Source: Bipolaris cookei
Lineage: Eukaryota; Ascomycota; Dothideomycetes; Pleosporales; Pleosporaceae
Assembly: GCA_002286855.1 (NCBI GenBank)
Contig: NRSV01000131.1
Location: forward strand, 1 to 39,949
Length of the DNA stretch: 39,949 nucleotides
Direction of reading: 5' to 3'
The translations under genes were made by a program, and so were the position numbers. The notes under the pieces were generated by a model. It was not told the DNA's origin and did no database searches. It was given only the letters and a program-made list of their open reading frames with translations. Shown in pieces: positions 1 through 9,601 of the stretch (positions are counted from its first letter, which is position 1; every line of letters begins with the position of its first letter).

Positions 1-379
1 ATGGCAGCCTGACGCTGGCTTGTTACACGTTTCTCTTGAAGCGCACGAGATGCTAGAAGTACTCTAGCTTCACGAGAGGTCTGTATAGAGCGTTGTTGTC
101 GCGGCATTGTGGTGGTTGTGTGGAGAATCGTGTCAGGTTTGGTGGGGTGGGCCACTTACTGGGGTGGGCCGCTTACTGGTGGAACACGTTAGTGTATATT
201 ACTCAGGAGACAATCCACGCGTATCCACAAGAACAAGAACAATCACAACAAAATCAGATCAATACAATCCACTTTCATAATCATTTCACTGTTCTTAATA
301 ACCTATTACAATCTGACAATCAAGAGTCTCACTGCCTCGAAACCCGAAAAAATGGCGACCTAATCAATCTCGAAACTCG
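1..379. repeat. Degenerate repeat DNA at window start, upstream of copia gag remnant
   Basis: No gene is seen. Positions 144-160 and 161-177 are a 17-bp tandem duplication (unit starting GGGGTGGGCC, one difference). Positions 45-57 resemble the terminus of the solo LTR that ends at 4406, so this stretch may hold an old LTR end or leader of the copia element whose gag follows. The short ORF at 93-392 has no recognisable domain and I do not call it a gene. Confidence 0.35.
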
Positions 380-986
380 AAATGATGATTAACCTTCGCG
401 ACGAATCCGCCTGGCGAAGTTAGTTCAATCAACTACAAGCGCGATGTGTCGCATTCAACGTATGGAATCAAGTTAACCCAGATTCTGCGGTAAGACCACT
501 CAAAGAGCCAAATGAACTCGACCTACTCGACTTCTAAAAATACACACCAGCGACAAATTTGGATGAGAACACAACACCAACAAGACTCTCGGAACTATCT
601 TCAAGCGGGCAGAAAGCCTACAAAGAGGACTTGGAAACCTACAAACTTCAGGTGGACAAATACACGACACACTATAGCAGATTTAAGGCCGAAACAACCA
701 ACCTACAACAGGTGGGAATATTCATCCGGCATCAGTTACCACACACTTGCAACACACATGCTGCCTTCCAGACACTCCTATCAAGGACTGGGTCAAGAAA
801 CTCAAAGATATTATAGGAATTGGCTCGAAACTAGAGATTCAACGTGCCAAGGAGTAATACCAAGCGGCATTAAAACCGCCGCGAACCACATCAAGCTGGT
901 ATACTTGTTTGACTCGATACGAACAAGCTGCAACAGAAGCAGAGACGTTGAAAATCCCCAACATGGCAAACATCAACATTGTTGCC
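380..986 (+). pseudogene. Ty1/copia-type gag remnant, N-terminal part
   Basis: A broken plus-strand reading frame resembles the Gag protein of fungal Ty1/copia retrotransposons: a 'W...NQL' stretch and 'VWNQVNPDS' near 400-490, then an amphipathic segment around 580-720 (residues like SSGQKAYKEDLE). Stops and frame shifts interrupt it. It stops at 986, where a solo LTR begins, and resumes at 3199 with 'DFLNAVSKVA' and 'MTRREMMKRF'. The family call rests on my memory of the Gag pattern, with support from a zinc knuckle in the piece at 4471-4686. No protease, integrase or reverse transcriptase is present. Confidence 0.55.
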
Positions 987-1250
987 TGTCACAAAATGCT
1001 AAAAGCACAAGTCCAAAAGATTTGAGAAGCATTGGTGGATCACTACGTACACTATCTGTGAAGACTCAAGATGTTGCGTGAGGGAACAAGACGGATTCGT
1101 CAATAGAATATATCATGAGTGGCTAGCGTACGTGTAGTATCTTGGTAGCGCTCAGCCAATCAGCAGCAGAATCCAGGTGCTCGTTAGTGCACTCGGCATC
1201 TATGCGAAACGTGGACCAGATTGTTAGGTGTTACGGCAACCCAGCGGTTA

Positions 1251-3188
1251 CTCGCCCCACGTGCCTAGTTCTTCCGAACTAGGCCCTACCCAGCTCAACG
1301 TCAACCACCAGCTCAACGTCAATTCTATCAACCCACACTATTTGTATCGTAAATTGACCGCGCAAACACGTAAAATATTATGTATTTGTTATAGCTACTG
1401 ATTTGGAGGTATCTCCCAGTGTATAAAACGCATTACTGGTGCCTGTTGACTTGGTGTTGAGGCCTCTGCAGAGGCAGGTGTTGGCTGCTGGGTGGCATCT
1501 TGGAGGCGCCGTCTCGTCTCCCTCACAGCCTTACGTACAGCCTTTTGCTCAGCGATTTTAGCTTTTTGAGATACGGCCTCTCGCGCACCTCTAGCTGTAA
1601 CTACACCTCCTTTCTGAATCGTTAATCGCGAGTTGTCCTGGCGCTGAGCCCTCTCGCGGGCAGCAGCTGTAGTCTTGGCAAGCTCACGAGTCGCGAGATC
1701 GTAGTTCAAACCTAGTACAACTGACGCTCTAGCAAGTCGCGCGACCCGATTACTTAGTATATGCTCAGCATAATTACAGAGCTCTTGCGTTTTACGAGCG
1801 TACGCAACAAAGGAGCGAGGAGTTGTAGGCGTAGGCGTCTCGGAGGCTTGAAAGAGATAGCTCATCTCCTCGGGCGTTGACACCCTCTGTGGGCGCGCGA
1901 GCTTATATAATACTCTCTCAGGATCCCATGGCCAGACGCCTGCTAATTCAAAAGCTTTTCGAATAGTAGTAGATTTGAATGTATGTCTTCTAACGCCATC
2001 AATTGCGTGTAGAAACTCGAGCTTGTTGAAATCGGTGCAGCCCTCGCGAGCAGCTCCCTCAACGACGCCTCTGAATTGCTTCTTGTATGCTTGAAAAACA
2101 CCAACGTCAAGAGGCTGTAGGTTGTGAGAGGTATGGGAGGGGAGCGAGAAAAGTACTATATTGTTGTCGTCACAAAAATCGATCAGCTCCTTTGTGCCAT
2201 GGGATCCAAATCCATCAAAAAGTAACAGCCTCCAGGCGCCTGTTTGACGGCGACGACTACAGGCGTCAAAGTGTCGAATCCACTCAAGAGAGAGAGCTCG
2301 TCGTTGTTGTACGCTGTCTCTGAGACAGCTACCATGTAGTCGTTAGGCAACTTTGTGTTGGTGTACCATTTTGAGAGGTGCGCTTTGCCCTTAAGAATAA
2401 TGAATGGTGCCAGAACTGAGCCGTCAGCAGCGACAGTCTCGACAACTGTAACAGACTCGCGATTTGTATCAGACGGTGACTGTACAGCGTCATCGTCGCC
2501 AGCCATTGTTATAATGTACTGCTGGCCTCCAACGCCCATACGGATACCTGTCTCGTCCATATTGTATAGATCTCCAGGCTGTATAGCGTACTCATCAATT
2601 GCGCGCTTTAGAGTGGCAAAGTGCTTCTCGTAGACCTCTACTGTATTAGCTGCCAGGCGTTTTATTTCCTGCTTTTTCTGCTTCTTGCGGCGGCAGTCTA
2701 GGTTGCGCGCCAGCCATCGTGAGATCCAGTTTTTGCCTATGGGTGGTGCCTTGCCATCTGGGTGCTCGAGATCGAGGATCCGCTGCGCGGCAGAAATCAG
2801 CTGCGGCATGAGAGGAGGCATGTATAACGCGTCGCAGCGAGTAATATAGGCCTTCAGGGCATCCTCCTGTTGCTGATTGAGCCTTCGATTTGGTGCAGTG
2901 CGCTCTATTTTTGATGCGCGGCCTGAGACGCGCTTTTGGAGCCTGCTGTAGGGCACATGATTATAGTCTGCTGCTGCGCGTATATTTGCGTGGATACCAC
3001 TATCTAACTCAGCAATAGCAACTTCAATACGTTCTTCAATCTGCGCGTAAATCTCAAAGTGTTGCGACATGTTGTTGTGGAGAAAAATGAAATCAAAGTG
3101 GTGGGGGGTAGCAAAATTGACGTTGAGCTGGTGGTTGACGTTGAGCTGGGTAGGGCCTAGTTCGGAAGAACTAGGCACGTGGGGTGAG
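1251..3188 (-). mobile_element. Pogo-type (Tc1/mariner superfamily) DNA transposon, nearly intact
   Basis: Terminal inverted repeats of about 74 bp (1251-1324 and 3115-3188) match except at the fourth base. Each repeat contains two copies of the motif CAGCTCAACGTCAA. The element is flanked by TA on both sides (1249-1250 and 3189-3190), the target duplication of this superfamily. Joining the flanks restores an uninterrupted LTR end (GCGGTTA + CCGTGACA) that matches the other LTR, which confirms the borders. Total 1938 bp, encoding one minus-strand transposase. Confidence 0.85.
1395..3070 (-). pseudogene. Pogo-type DDE transposase with one frameshift
   Basis: The likely start is the ATG at 3070 (MSQHFEIYAQ); an in-frame extension upstream only reads the inverted repeat. 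The N-terminal third is a helix-turn-helix region (residues like NHVPYSRLQKRVSGR) and a CENP-B-like DNA-binding part (GKNWISRWLARN). The catalytic part shows 'YNMDETGIRMG' and, after a shift of frame, 'LLFDGFGSHGT'; a proline- and charge-rich C-terminus ends at 1395. The frame is lost near 2287-2297 in a CT dinucleotide run, which has one CT unit too many for the downstream frame. Apart from that the frame is open, so inactivation looks recent. Confidence 0.8.
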
Positions 3189-3198
3189 TACCGTGACA

Positions 3199-3393
3199 TT
3201 GACACCGATTTCCTGAATGCGGTCAGCAAAGTAGCTCAAACATAGGCATTGACCTTCCAGAATCAGGGACTCTATGAACTAACGATGACTCGCAGGGAGA
3301 TGATGAAACGTTTCTGAGAGGCAATGACGTTATCGAACCCAGTACAACACAAATCAGCATTTGTAATAGATGCTTCAGAATGTAATGACAAAA
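3199..3393 (+). pseudogene. copia gag remnant, middle part
   Basis: The Gag-like frame broken at 986 resumes here. It reads 'DFLNAVSKVA', then 'MTRREMMKRF' followed by a stop and 'EAM', a pattern I know from fungal copia Gag proteins just before the variable linker and zinc knuckle. Stops show that it is dead. It runs into the perfect palindrome at 3394. Confidence 0.5.
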
Positions 3394-3483
3394 GCAAGAC
3401 TACTCAGATCAGTATCGGCAGGTAGTGTCACTCAGAGGCATATGAGTGACACTACCTGCCGATACTGATCTGAGTAGTCTTGC
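3394..3483. repeat. Perfect 41-bp inverted repeat with 8-nt loop
   Basis: The arm 3394-3434 (begins GCAAGACTACTCAGATC) is the exact reverse complement of 3443-3483; the loop is GAGGCATA (3435-3442). It lies in the gag remnant just before the right solo LTR. There is no coding capacity and no evident target duplication. It may be a local inverted duplication or a fold-back insertion. As RNA it would form a 41-bp hairpin. Confidence 0.85.
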
Positions 3484-3497
3484 CTGTGTTGTTACAG

Positions 3498-4406
3498 TGT
3501 CACGGTAACCACCTGGTTGCCATAACACCTGGATTCTGCTGCTGACTGGCTGAGTGCTGTCAAAGTGTAGGGTGCTGCTTGTTCTACTATCGACTCAGAG
3601 GTAGAGGTCTCTGCCTTCTACTTGTCCGTGTGATAGGCTAGAGCCTAGTTGGTGTGTTGTACCTCGATGGAATCTCGGCCTGCTCCTAAAATCCGGATGC
3701 CACCTAGAGCTCCGAGTCTCGCCGAGACTCGGTGCGCTCTGACCGACAACCGGAGCGACTAGGTCTTATCGACTCGATTGTGCAGGGGCAGCTAGCACTG
3801 TATATAGATAGCTACGTAGCTCAGAAGCTCAGTTCTCTATCGAATACAATCTTGTTACCAGGCATCGGCAACCTTTGCGCAGCCTCTCACAGTCCGTAGT
3901 AGACTCAGAGCCAGCTTGATCGAGAGATTGTAGAGAGAGAAGATATGTGCTAGGGAAGAAACACTAATTGATTGATCGTTGGTAGTGTGAATTGATCTTG
4001 TGTGAAGTGCTCTGTCTTCTATCTACTTGCTATCCTACTACTATATATATTAGCTAGAATAGATTCTAGAAGAGTCTGTCTAGTAGTAGCTTGCGTAATC
4101 TATAGCGTCATAGATAGATGTCTATTGATCGATTATAGTCTTGATAGATCGACTATAGACTTGATTGATCTCAGAGTCCGGGTGTGGACTGCGCATCCGG
4201 ATTCTGTCGTAGAATAGCTGAGTATCTTATCTACAACAAGTGCTACCTGTGTATTACATGTACGCTAGCTACCTATGATATATTCTGTTGACTAATTTAT
4301 ATTCTGATTTCTTACGCAACGTCTTGAGTCTTCACAGATAGTATACGTAGTAATTCACCAACGCTTCCCAAAGCTTTTGGATTTGTGCTCCTAGCATCTC
4401 GTGACA
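3498..4406 (-). mobile_element. Solo LTR (copia type), longer copy
   Basis: The element is 909 bp and is bounded by TGTCAC (3498) and GTGACA (4406). It is an inverted and longer copy of the LTR at 987-3198, with strong similarity at both ends. Flanking pentamers are TACAG (3493-3497) and CACGG (4407-4411); they differ by two C-to-T/G-to-A transitions, which could be a decayed duplication. The interior (3660-4250) is rich in short palindromes and has a TATA-like stretch near 3800. The ORF at 4002-4217 lies inside and is not a gene. Confidence 0.65.
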
Positions 4407-4786
4407 CACGGAACTTCAAGGTGGAGAAACTCACAAGCACTCTGCAGGAGACGCCTTACATGGGGAGGCGGTGAGATCATCCTTGAAACATGGAACATCC
4501 AAAAAGACCTCCAATGAACAAAGCGGTAGCCAAAAAGCGCCAGCTTATCCACAACCTAGCATCCAAGAAGCACTAGAAAGCCTGACACCAGACAGAACTG
4601 GAAGGAGCAAATGCCTAGCATGCGGCATGAATCACAGTATGAAGGAGTGCTACTATCTGGATCCAAGTCAAGCCCCCGAATGGTGAAAACCAAAGGAAAG
4701 GACAGAAGAGTGCGTCTGAATGAAAAGGGAACAAGATCCAGAATTCCAAGGGCTATTACGCTGGCAAAACTAGGCTGGCAAATAGG
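4407..4786 (+). pseudogene. copia gag remnant with zinc knuckle
   Basis: Continuation of the gag after the right LTR. The open stretch 4471-4686 ends with a CCHC-type knuckle, 'CLACGMNHSMKECYYL' (Cys, Cys, His, Cys with spacing 2-3-4), followed by 'PSQAPEW', the signature of Gag in fungal copia elements. A stop at 4684-4686 breaks it; beyond it, 'DPEFQGLLRW' near 4735-4770 can still be read. No pol follows; a new kind of sequence starts near 4787. Confidence 0.6.
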
Positions 4787-5162
4787 TACCCCCTACCCAA
4801 GGGTAGGGTTGGGTTGGGCTAGGTCTACTATAATATAGGCCGGACTATATAACTATGTATAATATAACTAGTTGCACTAGTTATAACTTCTAATTTATAG
4901 GTAGACTTTCACTTAATTGTTACTACTCTTAATTTTGCTATCAATAAATAAATAAATAAATCAATTTAAAGTGCTATCTGGTTCCCTTACGGGTCTATGA
5001 ACGCTTTTCCTTCTTTTATGAAAGTAAAGCAAACATAGCAGGTCTCCCTGCTTAAAAACCTCTATAACTGCCTACTGCTGTTCTCTTCCCCTTCTCTCTC
5101 CGGACCGTCGCTGACTGTGTTGCCCCTCTTCGGGGTAGCAGAGTGTGTGTGGTGAGCCTCTG
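4787..5162. other. AT-rich spacer including LINE 3' region
   Basis: No gene is seen. 4787-4825 has a run of CCCTACCC / GGGTAGGG and GGGTTGGG blocks able to fold back. 4866-4884 is palindromic (ACTAGT repeats around TGCA). 4945-4963 is a (TAAA)n microsatellite that could be the 3' tail of the minus-strand LINE to the right; 4965-5162 would then be its 3' untranslated part. Confidence 0.4.
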
Positions 5163-6014
5163 TTAGAAGCTTAGCATGTTGAACGGCTTCCACGCCGTCA
5201 TGTCGGTATTTGCAATCTCGATCGCCACTTTAAGGTGCTCAAGTAGGCCTGTGTCTAGGAGCCACTGGCCAGCTATTGCTGCCTTATCCTTATTCTTAAG
5301 GAGTTCCTGGATTTGTGTTGTGCCCGCGCGGGCAAGAAGGTTGGTCCTAGCCATCTTCGTGTCTGGGCAGTACGCCAGGACATGGGTAAGCGTCTGCCTG
5401 TTATGACCACACGTGCAGTTAGGTTCCATGTTAGGGACCCCAATCTTAGCTAGCCACGCTCGGAGTCCTAGGACTCCTGTTCGTAGCAGCATTATAGCTG
5501 TGGCAAGGTGCTTGGGTTTGTCGTCATACAAATGCAGTGGCTGGTAGTCCCAGTGGTCTGTCCAGGTGGGTGCCGTGCGATGAGGCTTGCTTTTTTCTGC
5601 CTTCCACCTTCTTTCCCACTCCTCAGTGTAAAACTGGTCTATTTCCTCTGCCCCGCCACGAGCCCGTATCTGGCGGCCTCTGGTAGGCTCACACGGATGG
5701 TTCTGTCGTCTCTCTTCGATCACGCCCTGGCAGGCTGTGCGATAGGTCGCCATAGGCAGTCTTGGTCTCACCAGTGGGCGAGCAGGACGACCTCTCCGCG
5801 GCCTACCTTGTCTAGCCGTGATTGAGTTCCATATTTCGTCCATTTTCTTACCGATCTCCTGGGTGACTTGGTGGCAAGCAGTCTTTATCGCTCTCTGTCG
5901 GGCCAGCGTATTGATGTATATGTCGATTGGCGGAGTGCCACTCTCTCTCTCTATCGCTGCTGTTGGTGTCCGTTTGTACGCGCCTGTAATCTTTAGAAGG
6001 CACTTGTTTTGCAC
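5163..6014 (-). pseudogene. LINE ORF2, C-terminal part with Cys/His motif
   Basis: The frame reads 'MQNKCLLKITGAYKRTPTAA', typical of the thumb/connection region after the reverse transcriptase in fungal LINEs. It ends with 'CTCGHNRQTLTHVLAYCP', a C-x-C...H...C element characteristic of LINE C-termini. It is out of frame with the upstream reverse transcriptase piece; the break lies around 6015-6090. In an active element it would be the tail of ORF2p. No RNase H motif occurs between the two parts. Confidence 0.7.
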
Positions 6015-6086
6015 TTTTGCAAGCGAAACCGGCGCCGACTTTGGCTGCCCATACCCCTTGTTTCCGACAGCCCAGATCTAGGATCC

Positions 6087-7873
6087 CTAGGTCATTGCTG
6101 GTCTGGCGACAGCTGTGTATATTAGCCTTGAATTTCTCACGGATGGTCCCCACGTGGATGCTGTGACCCGAGTAAGCGACTGGAATGCTGCAATGCCCTT
6201 GCTCGCTACCCTGGTGATATAGTCGTGCCAATTCAGACTTGGGTCAAGCCACACCCCTAGTACTCTCATCGATTGGACTAGTTCTGCGCTCTTCCCTTGG
6301 ACTATAATCGTTGATTGCAGGTCCTCTGTCTTTCTCCTCTTTTTAGTAAAGTAGATCACCTGGTACTTCTCTGGGGCGAAGATAGCTCCAAATCTTTGGG
6401 CCCATTTGATGCACTTATCGTGGGCGATCGTGAGCCCTCGGCAGTTGTCTGATGCGGACTGGCCCCATGCCACTAGGTTATTATCATTCACAAATCCAAA
6501 TCCCATGGTGCCATCCTGAACGTTCTCAAACTCTTCCAGCAGATCTGAGATGAACAGAAGGTATAGTATAGGGGACAAGGTCGATCCCTGGGGAATACCC
6601 GCCTCCGTCTTCATCTAATCGTCTATGTAGTCGTTGAAGCTTATCTTTGTGCATCTGTCTGTGAGAAATGACTCAATGTACTTCACTAACCATTCTGGGA
6701 ATCCTTCCTTTCGTAGTACCCACTGCAGACGTTCGTGTGAGACGTCAAACGCACCGGCTAGGTCTAGTGCGAGTACCGACACTACTGGCTGCTTCGCTGC
6801 CCATGCTGTCTGAATGCTTCCGGTGAGGAGCTCTAGTGCCGAGAGGGTAGATCTTTGCTTTCTTGCCCCCATTTGGTTGTATGGAATAAGGCTCCTTTCT
6901 TCCATCTCGGCCGTGATCCGGTTGGCTACGATCTTCTCTACGACCTTTGCTATAGTGTTCTCAAGTGCAATTGGGCGGTAGCTGCTTGGCAGGGAATAGT
7001 CGCTCTTCTTTTCCTTGCGGAGTACTACTGTTGTAGATTCCTTAAGTTCGCGAGGGATGTTGCCGTCCTTGAGGATCTGGGTGATTGCTTCGGCAAGGTC
7101 GTCTTTGATTTTGTCGCATAGTCTTTTCCAGACCTCGTTCGGTATCCCATCTGGGCCAGGGGTTTTTTTGTTTGGTAGTTCTGAGATAACGTCTTTAACG
7201 TCTTTCGCCGTGACTATGTACTCCATATCAAATCGGGTAGGGTTGTAGTTTGGTTCGATGTCTGATAGATCCGCTTTTCCGCTAGCTGGGAAGAACTTCT
7301 CGCCGAGGATTCTTGCCTTTCCCTGGTTCGTTCGGTTTAGCTCCTCATCTTTGTTCCTCCGCAGTGCGGGGACGGCGGCATCACCGCTGTCACCTCTGCT
7401 CCTTCTACTCCACTTCGACATTGTCCAGAGACCCCTGTTGTGGGCGTGTTGTTCATCTTCGGCGTCAGCTGTGATCTCTTCGACGAATTTCCGCCATCGC
7501 GCTCTCGCGTTAGTCCTCAGCAGTCGCTTTAGCTGGTTTCTCTTAGCCTTCCACTGCCTGTTGTGGGTTTCGTCTCTGGTCCTTTGGTACTCTCTTCTTT
7601 CGCTCTGGGCTTCTAGCAGCAGGTCTGATGCCTCTGGCGACCACTCTGGGCGGGACCTATCACAGTGTCTCGTTCTTGGACAGTGTTCGTCTAGGATCTT
7701 CCTGACGGTCTGGGTGATAGTTACTAGCGTCCACTCTGGGTGGTGTCTCCATTCCTTCTTAGCCACCTCTTCCTCAATCCTACTCCAGTCTGCCCTGTTG
7801 AGCGCGAATTTGTGGTTCGTCCGATAGGCTGGCCTGCAGCCCTGGATCTGGATCTCGATAGAAATATGGTCCT
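6087..7873 (-). pseudogene. LINE ORF2, reverse transcriptase domain, inactive
   Basis: The reverse transcriptase reads from the linker ('EEVAKKEWRHHPEW', 7766 and above) through 'LPNKKTPGPDGIPNEVWK', 'SSYRPIALENTIAKVVEKI', 'LALDLAGAFDVSHERLQ', then 'GIPQGSTLSPILYLLF' and the catalytic loop 'GFGFVNDNNLVAWG'. The usual FVDD/YADD core is FVND here (codon AAT at 6486-6488), so one catalytic aspartate is lost. A TAG stop at 6615-6617 divides the domain without a frame change. Both changes fit G-to-A transitions. The end at 6087 is a further stop. Confidence 0.8.
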
Positions 7874-8384
7874 TTGTCAGGGATCACTCCCTTCTTGGTT
7901 GGTACGAGATTATCCTGTCTGTCATCTCTCGTATGGCGAACCCTAGATCGATTACACTTGTTCTGTGGTTTCGTTGCCAGGTGGCAACGCCTTCATCGTT
8001 TAGCAGGGAGAGGCCACAGCTCTCCATCTGTTGCAATAGATGTTGAGCCTTCTCCCTTGCCGTTGTTGGGCCTGCTCATTCCGGGTGGTGGGCATTAAAG
8101 TCACCAATCACCAACGACCTAGCGTGATTGTCTTCGAGACATTTCTTAATAGTAGGCCATGTCTCTATGCTTAGCTGGTTTGCTGGACCAACCGGGTTGT
8201 AGACATTAAGAACCCTCACCTCTTGGCTCCCTCTCCCGATGCGAAGATATTCGCAGTCTGGCGTAGACTGTAGGACCTCCCACTCTGTGTTTGGTATTCT
8301 ATCATGGATCATGAATACAGTTTTGTCACCTATCACCAGCCTTCTGCTGAGACGGTAATTCCTTGGGCAGTAGGTGTCATTCAT
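7874..8384 (-). pseudogene. LINE ORF2, endonuclease C-terminal part
   Basis: An exonuclease-endonuclease-phosphatase fold is indicated by 'GDKTVFMIHDRIP', 'VLNVYNP' and the catalytic 'VIGDFNAHHPE'. A TGA follows at 8076-8078 where a tryptophan codon is expected; the frame then continues as 'AGPTTAREKAQHLLQQM', 'TSVIDLGFAI' and reaches another stop near 7885. Upstream, at about 8385-8393, the coding sequence is cut by the hAT remnant and resumes at 9187. Confidence 0.7.
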
Positions 8385-9190
8385 ACATGAGAAAACCGTT
8401 TAAACGGTCGAAAGTTTCTCAAACGGTTGAACGGTTTAAAAATATTGCAAACGGTTAAACGAACAAATAAACGATTTAAACGAACAAATGAACGATATAT
8501 AGTGGCGAGAAATGTCTATAGCGACTACTTACTCTAATACCAGTCGAAATAATGCCCACTATCATCCTCAACATCCTGAGAGTCACCTTCCAGCCGCGGT
8601 ATTCCGATTAAGCCCATCCCGTTCTCATGGAGAGGCTGTATGAGTCCTTGACGCAGCCAATTGCCCGTACAATCAATCATCTTGATGGTTTTGCATGTGA
8701 TTCGTAATCTATCCCATGAACATGTCCTTCTTGCCCCGGAAAACGTCCTCTCCGGCTCCGACGACTCCGCTGGGATAGACAGAACACTAATCGCCATACG
8801 GCTAAGTTCCGGATACTGCCTTCTCTGCTGTGGTTGACACCACCATCCCAAAGGCGTACAATCTGGAGGTATATCTGTTGCCATGCCATTAATGAAGCTG
8901 GCAAAATCATCACTAACACTCGCATTGATAGTCTTAACCTCCAGCTTCTTTGCCAGTGGTGGTGGCATTGTCGTAGGAGTAGAAGGATATTCGCCGGGGG
9001 TCCGTGATTGAATTCGGTTTGCCAGAATGCTGTGGCCGAGGCAATAGTATCTTCATGCCATTCCTCTGGCCAGTTCTGCTTGAAATCCCGTTTAACCGTT
9101 TAAACAGTTTTCGAATGTCTATAAACGGTTAAACGGTTAAACGTAAATAAACGGTTTAAACGAAACGAACGAACGAATGAACGAACAGAA
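8385..9190 (-). mobile_element. hAT-family remnant inserted in the LINE, with short repeat arrays at both ends
   Basis: The insert carries only the C-terminal end of an hAT transposase (8534-8968). At each end lie arrays of AAACGGTTTAAACG-like units: 8393-8495 and about 9089-9186. Segments 8450-8495 and 9132-9185 can be aligned in the same direction. hAT elements often have such subterminal motifs. Exact termini and an 8-bp target duplication could not be fixed. The two LINE endonuclease pieces end at its borders. Confidence 0.55.
8534..8968 (-). pseudogene. hAT transposase C-terminal dimerisation region
   Basis: The frame gives 'WWCQPQQRRQYPELSRMAISVL', 'SIPAESSEPERTFSGARR' and 'CKTIKMIDCTGNWLRQ', the conserved hAT dimerisation (Dimer_Tnp_hAT) signature. 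The catalytic core upstream is absent, so it is a 144-aa leftover at most. An acidic tail (DSQDVEDDSGHYFDW) is usual at this C-terminus. The ATG at 8968 is probably just an internal methionine. Confidence 0.75.
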
Positions 9191-9349
9191 GTGCCCATGT
9201 ATGGTGTCGTTTCTTTCCCAGTTACGGACCAGAGGTTCTTGAACTGCAATTACTGGGTATTTTTCTGGCTCTAGGGAATCGAAGAATGGTTGTGCTCCGC
9301 CGCCGTTTGCATTTCTGCAGTTGTATTGGATGATGTTGAGGTCCCTCAT
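9137..9349 (-). pseudogene. LINE ORF2 start, endonuclease N-terminal part
   Basis: ORF2 begins at the ATG at 9349: 'MRDLNIIQYNCRNANGGG' with the endonuclease asparagine motif (QYNCRN) and the catalytic glutamate in 'VIAVQEPL'. Coding similarity stops near 9187, where the hAT insert begins; residues after 'NDTIHGHF' come from the insert. The start codon overlaps the ORF1 stop as ATGA (9349-9346). Confidence 0.75.
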
Positions 9350-9601
9350 TGGGTGCTCCTCGTCATTCCTTCCGCACTTGTGCTGTTAGTCCTTGTGCTG
9401 AATAAAGGCAGCCGTCCCTGGTGTGGGTTGTTGCCAGCGCGCTCGATATTTGTAGGTCGCCCAACAGTCTTCCTCTTCTTGTTGCTACTCTCTACTGTGC
9501 TCCATCCTCCATTGTCACCTTGGGATGAGCTGCTAAAGGTGAAGGAGGAGGTGGGATTAGATTTGCTTAAGCTGAAATAGTCCCCCTCTGGATCCTTGCT
9601 G
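9346..9601 (-). pseudogene. LINE ORF1 (Gag-like), C-terminal fragment
   Basis: In the frame ending with TGA at 9346-9348 the minus strand reads 'CSKDPEGDYFSLSKSN', a Ser/Thr-rich part, 'GDNGGWSTVESSNKKRKT' and 'VGRPTNIERAGNN', the basic tail common in fungal LINE ORF1 proteins. It overlaps the ORF2 start by one base pattern (ATGA). The upstream part with zinc knuckles is missing; the fragment ends at the MITE. Confidence 0.6.

Larger units (their letters stand above)
987..3198 (+). mobile_element. Solo LTR (copia type), internally deleted and split by a pogo element
   Basis: The element starts TGTCAC (987) and ends GTGACA (3198), the terminal inverted hexamers of an LTR. It is flanked by near-identical 5-bp duplications, TTGCC (982-986) and TTGAC (3199-3203). 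Without the inserted transposon it is about 272 bp. It aligns to the reverse complement of the LTR at 3498-4406 at its start (996-1077 against 4397-4314), in the middle (around 1083-1180) and at its end (1224-1250 plus 3189-3198), but lacks about 640 bp of the interior. It was inserted into the gag remnant, which continues on both sides. Confidence 0.7.
4945..9601 (-). mobile_element. Non-LTR retrotransposon (LINE, Tad/I-like), 5'-truncated and inactive
   Basis: Reading the minus strand from 9601 down: the end of an ORF1 (Gag-like), then ORF2 with AP-type endonuclease, reverse transcriptase and a C-terminal Cys/His motif, then a 3' region ending at a (TAAA)n tract. No RNase H domain is visible. 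The 5' end is cut near 9601 next to a MITE. An hAT remnant (about 8393-9186) splits the endonuclease. Several in-frame stops and an altered catalytic residue show it is dead. The 3' border is an estimate. Confidence 0.75.

Noticed and set aside
996..1081. Read at first as the end of gag
   Set aside because: The same sequence occurs inverted at 4314-4397 and lies within TGTCAC...GTGACA borders, so it is LTR, not coding.
3394..3483. CRISPR-like or terminator structure
   Set aside because: There is a single palindrome without spacers, in fungal DNA; no such system is expected or seen.
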